The notes under the pieces are model-generated. The model did not search any database. It was not told the DNA's origin and worked only from the letters and a program-made list of their open reading frames with translations. DNA of 7,207 nt from Pseudomonadota bacterium (lineage in GTDB: Bacteria > Pseudomonadota > Alphaproteobacteria > Rhizobiales > Rhizobiaceae), in the NCBI GenBank assembly GCA_023387715.1, contig JAEWHQ010000153.1:1-7207 (forward strand), given 5' to 3'. Of this stretch, positions 5,826-7,207 are shown piece by piece. Each line of letters opens with the position of its first letter. Position 1 is the stretch's first letter. Made by a program: the position numbers and the translations under genes.

Positions 5826-6728
5826 ATGAACAGACCGCAATCTGATGCACAGCTTCGGGAAGCGATCATGATGACAGAATATCAATCAGCTCCCGCCGGA
5901 GCTCAAAAAAGCAGCCATATTCATGGCGCGCCCCTAAGCGGGGAATGCGTCATCGATATTAAAAATCTCTCGCTTGTTTTTGAAACCAATGACGGGCCGG
6001 TTCAGGCCCTCTCCGACATTAACCTTCATGTTAACCGTGGTGAGTTTGTTTCTTTCATCGGCCCTTCGGGCTGCGGGAAAACCACGCTCATGCGGGTGGT
6101 GGCTGATCTGGAAAAGCCAAGCTTCGGCACCATCACCGTCAATGGTATGACGCCGGAGCAGGCACGTTTAAAGCGCAGCTACGGCTATGTTTTTCAGGCC
6201 GCAGCGCTTTTTCCATGGCGAACGATCGAAGATAATATCGCCCTGCCGCTGGAGGTGATGAAATTCAGCTCCACGGACAAGAAAGAAAGGATCAGAAAAA
6301 ATCTTGATCTGGTCAATCTTTCCGGCTTTGGCAAAAAATATCCGTGGCAATTATCAGGAGGCATGCAACAGCGTGCCTCTATTGCCAGAGCCCTGTCTTT
6401 TGATCCGGATATGTTGCTGATGGACGAGCCTTTTGGCGCGTTGGACGAAATTGTGCGTGACCATCTCAACGAACAATTGCTGAAACTTTGGGCGGCGACC
6501 CAAAAAACCGTCATTTTTGTCACACACTCCATTCCGGAAGCTGTGTTTCTCTCGACAAAAATCGTTGTTATGAGCCCGCGTCCGGGACGCATTCATGAAA
6601 TTATTGATTGCGATCTGGGACCGGATCGTCCGCTGGAAATTCGTGAATCTGAAGCTTTCTTAAAAATTGCCCATCAGGTTCGGGAAGGTCTGCGGCTGGG
6701 ACACTCTTATGATGAGGTGCACTCTTGA
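5826..6728 (+). CDS. ABC transporter ATP-binding protein, nitrate/sulfonate/taurine-type (SsuB/TauB/ThiZ-like)
   Basis: This 300-residue ATPase is the motor of an importer and acts on the cytoplasmic face of the membrane. It has Walker A GPSGCGKT (79-86), the Q-loop at Q124 (YVFQAAALFPW), signature LSGGM (176-180), Walker B LLMDEP (197-202, with D200 and E201), D-loop GALD (204-207) and switch H234 (VTHSIPEA). The FPWRTIEDNIALPLEV stretch (129-144) is typical of the nitrate/sulfonate/pyrimidine-precursor importer subfamily. The start is uncertain: ATG at 5826 lies 3 nt after the hydA stop, with GGGG (5814-5817) upstream, favouring translational coupling. In-frame ATG codons at 5868 and 5871 have GGGAAG (5857-5862) in front and would remove 14 or 15 residues that are probably disordered. 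It overlaps the downstream permease by 4 nt. The substrate is inferred from context as a pyrimidine or related compound; sequence alone does not fix it. Confidence 0.92.
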   Translation: MNRPQSDAQLREAIMMTEYQSAPAGAQKSSHIHGAPLSGECVIDIKNLSLVFETNDGPVQALSDINLHVNRGEFVSFIGPSGCGKTTLMRVVADLEKPSFGTITVNGMTPEQARLKRSYGYVFQAAALFPWRTIEDNIALPLEVMKFSSTDKKERIRKNLDLVNLSGFGKKYPWQLSGGMQQRASIARALSFDPDMLLMDEPFGALDEIVRDHLNEQLLKLWAATQKTVIFVTHSIPEAVFLSTKIVVMSPRPGRIHEIIDCDLGPDRPLEIRESEAFLKIAHQVREGLRLGHSYDEVHS

Positions 6729-7207
6729 GCTGTAAACCACATCTAAGCTCCCGGATTTTCGGATCAAATTATTTCAGGGATCGTTTTTTTCCTGTCCTCG
6801 TCGTATTGGCCGCCATTATCCTTATCTGGTATATAATGGCGGCCTTTTTGAATGCACCTTTTGAACGGGATCAGGCCGAGCGAGCCGGTGCTGAGATCAG
6901 CACCTCCATGGTGATTAAAAACACCATGAATCAAGCGCGTCCTGTACTACCTACTCCGCACCAAGTGGCGGCAGAAGTTTGGAAAACAGTTTTCGAAGTA
7001 AAGCCGAGCTCTAAGCGCAGCCTTATCTATCATGGCTGGGTGACGCTTTCTTCAACACTTTTAGGGTTCGTCTTCGGCTCATTGCTCGGCATTTTGCTGG
7101 CAGTTGGCATTGTTCATTCACGCACGCTGGATAAAAGCCTGATGCCGTGGATTATTACCTCACAGACCATTCCAATTCTGGCCATTGCGCCAATGATTAT
7201 TGTTGTA
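6725..7207 (+). CDS. ABC transporter permease (5' part, TTG start, runs off window end)
   Basis: This is the first 161 codons of a binding-protein-dependent transport permease. The frame opens after a TGA at 6713-6715; the only usable start before the first membrane helix is TTG at 6725, preceded by GAGGTG (6714-6719) with a 5-nt gap and overlapping the ATPase stop as TTGA. The first ATG in frame (codon 38) is inside that helix. Helix 1 spans about residues 21-42. LPTPHQVAAEVW (75-86) matches the conserved LPSP..V segment of SsuC/TauC-like permeases, followed by helix 2 (about 107-130) and the start of the next helix with TSQTIPILAIAPM (145-157), which corresponds to the usual R-S-I-P-P-L-A-L-A-P region. 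About 30 polar residues between helix 1 and LPTP look longer than usual for the family. It pairs with the ATPase; a second permease or a binding protein gene may follow outside the window. Confidence 0.88.
   Translation, partial: MSCKPHLSSRIFGSNYFRDRFFPVLVVLAAIILIWYIMAAFLNAPFERDQAERAGAEISTSMVIKNTMNQARPVLPTPHQVAAEVWKTVFEVKPSSKRSLIYHGWVTLSSTLLGFVFGSLLGILLAVGIVHSRTLDKSLMPWIITSQTIPILAIAPMIIVV

Overview
The window is a pyrimidine-degradation locus from what looks like an alphaproteobacterium, most likely of the Rhizobiales (Brucella/Ochrobactrum-type gene content and order). That assignment rests on recalled gene order and protein family character, not on a database search. GC content looks close to half by eye. 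All genes read as intact, and no mobile element, CRISPR array, tRNA or rRNA was seen.

Layout: (1) the 3' end of preT (1-458, +) and complete preA (538-1848, +) encode the two subunits of an NAD-dependent dihydropyrimidine dehydrogenase. (2) A convergent intergenic stretch (1849-1983) holds a perfect 13-bp stem hairpin. (3) A RutR-like TetR regulator (1984-2664, -) follows. (4) A 361-nt divergent control region (2665-3025) carries a 16-nt near-palindrome matching the E. coli RutR consensus at 12 of 14 specified positions, several candidate promoters and a possible 49-codon small ORF with a strong ribosome binding site. (5) A + strand run holds an M20-family N-carbamoyl-beta-alanine amidohydrolase (3026-4273), dihydropyrimidinase hydA (4365-5822), an ABC ATPase (5826-6728) and an ABC permease that starts at TTG and runs off the window end (6725-7207+).

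How they work together: PreT/PreA reduce uracil or thymine to the 5,6-dihydro form, HydA opens the ring to the N-carbamoyl beta-amino acid, and the M20 enzyme releases ammonia, CO2 and beta-alanine (or 3-aminoisobutyrate). The ABC transporter probably imports a pyrimidine or a related compound. The RutR-like protein probably senses uracil/thymine and controls the divergent operon and its own gene. The enzymes are a known reductive pathway. The less ordinary parts are the regulatory wiring (a RutR-type sensor with a RutR-type operator on the reductive pathway rather than the Rut pathway), the long control region with a candidate small ORF, the hairpins, and the TTG-initiated permease with an extra segment after its first membrane helix. 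I saw no clear sign of a wholly undescribed system.
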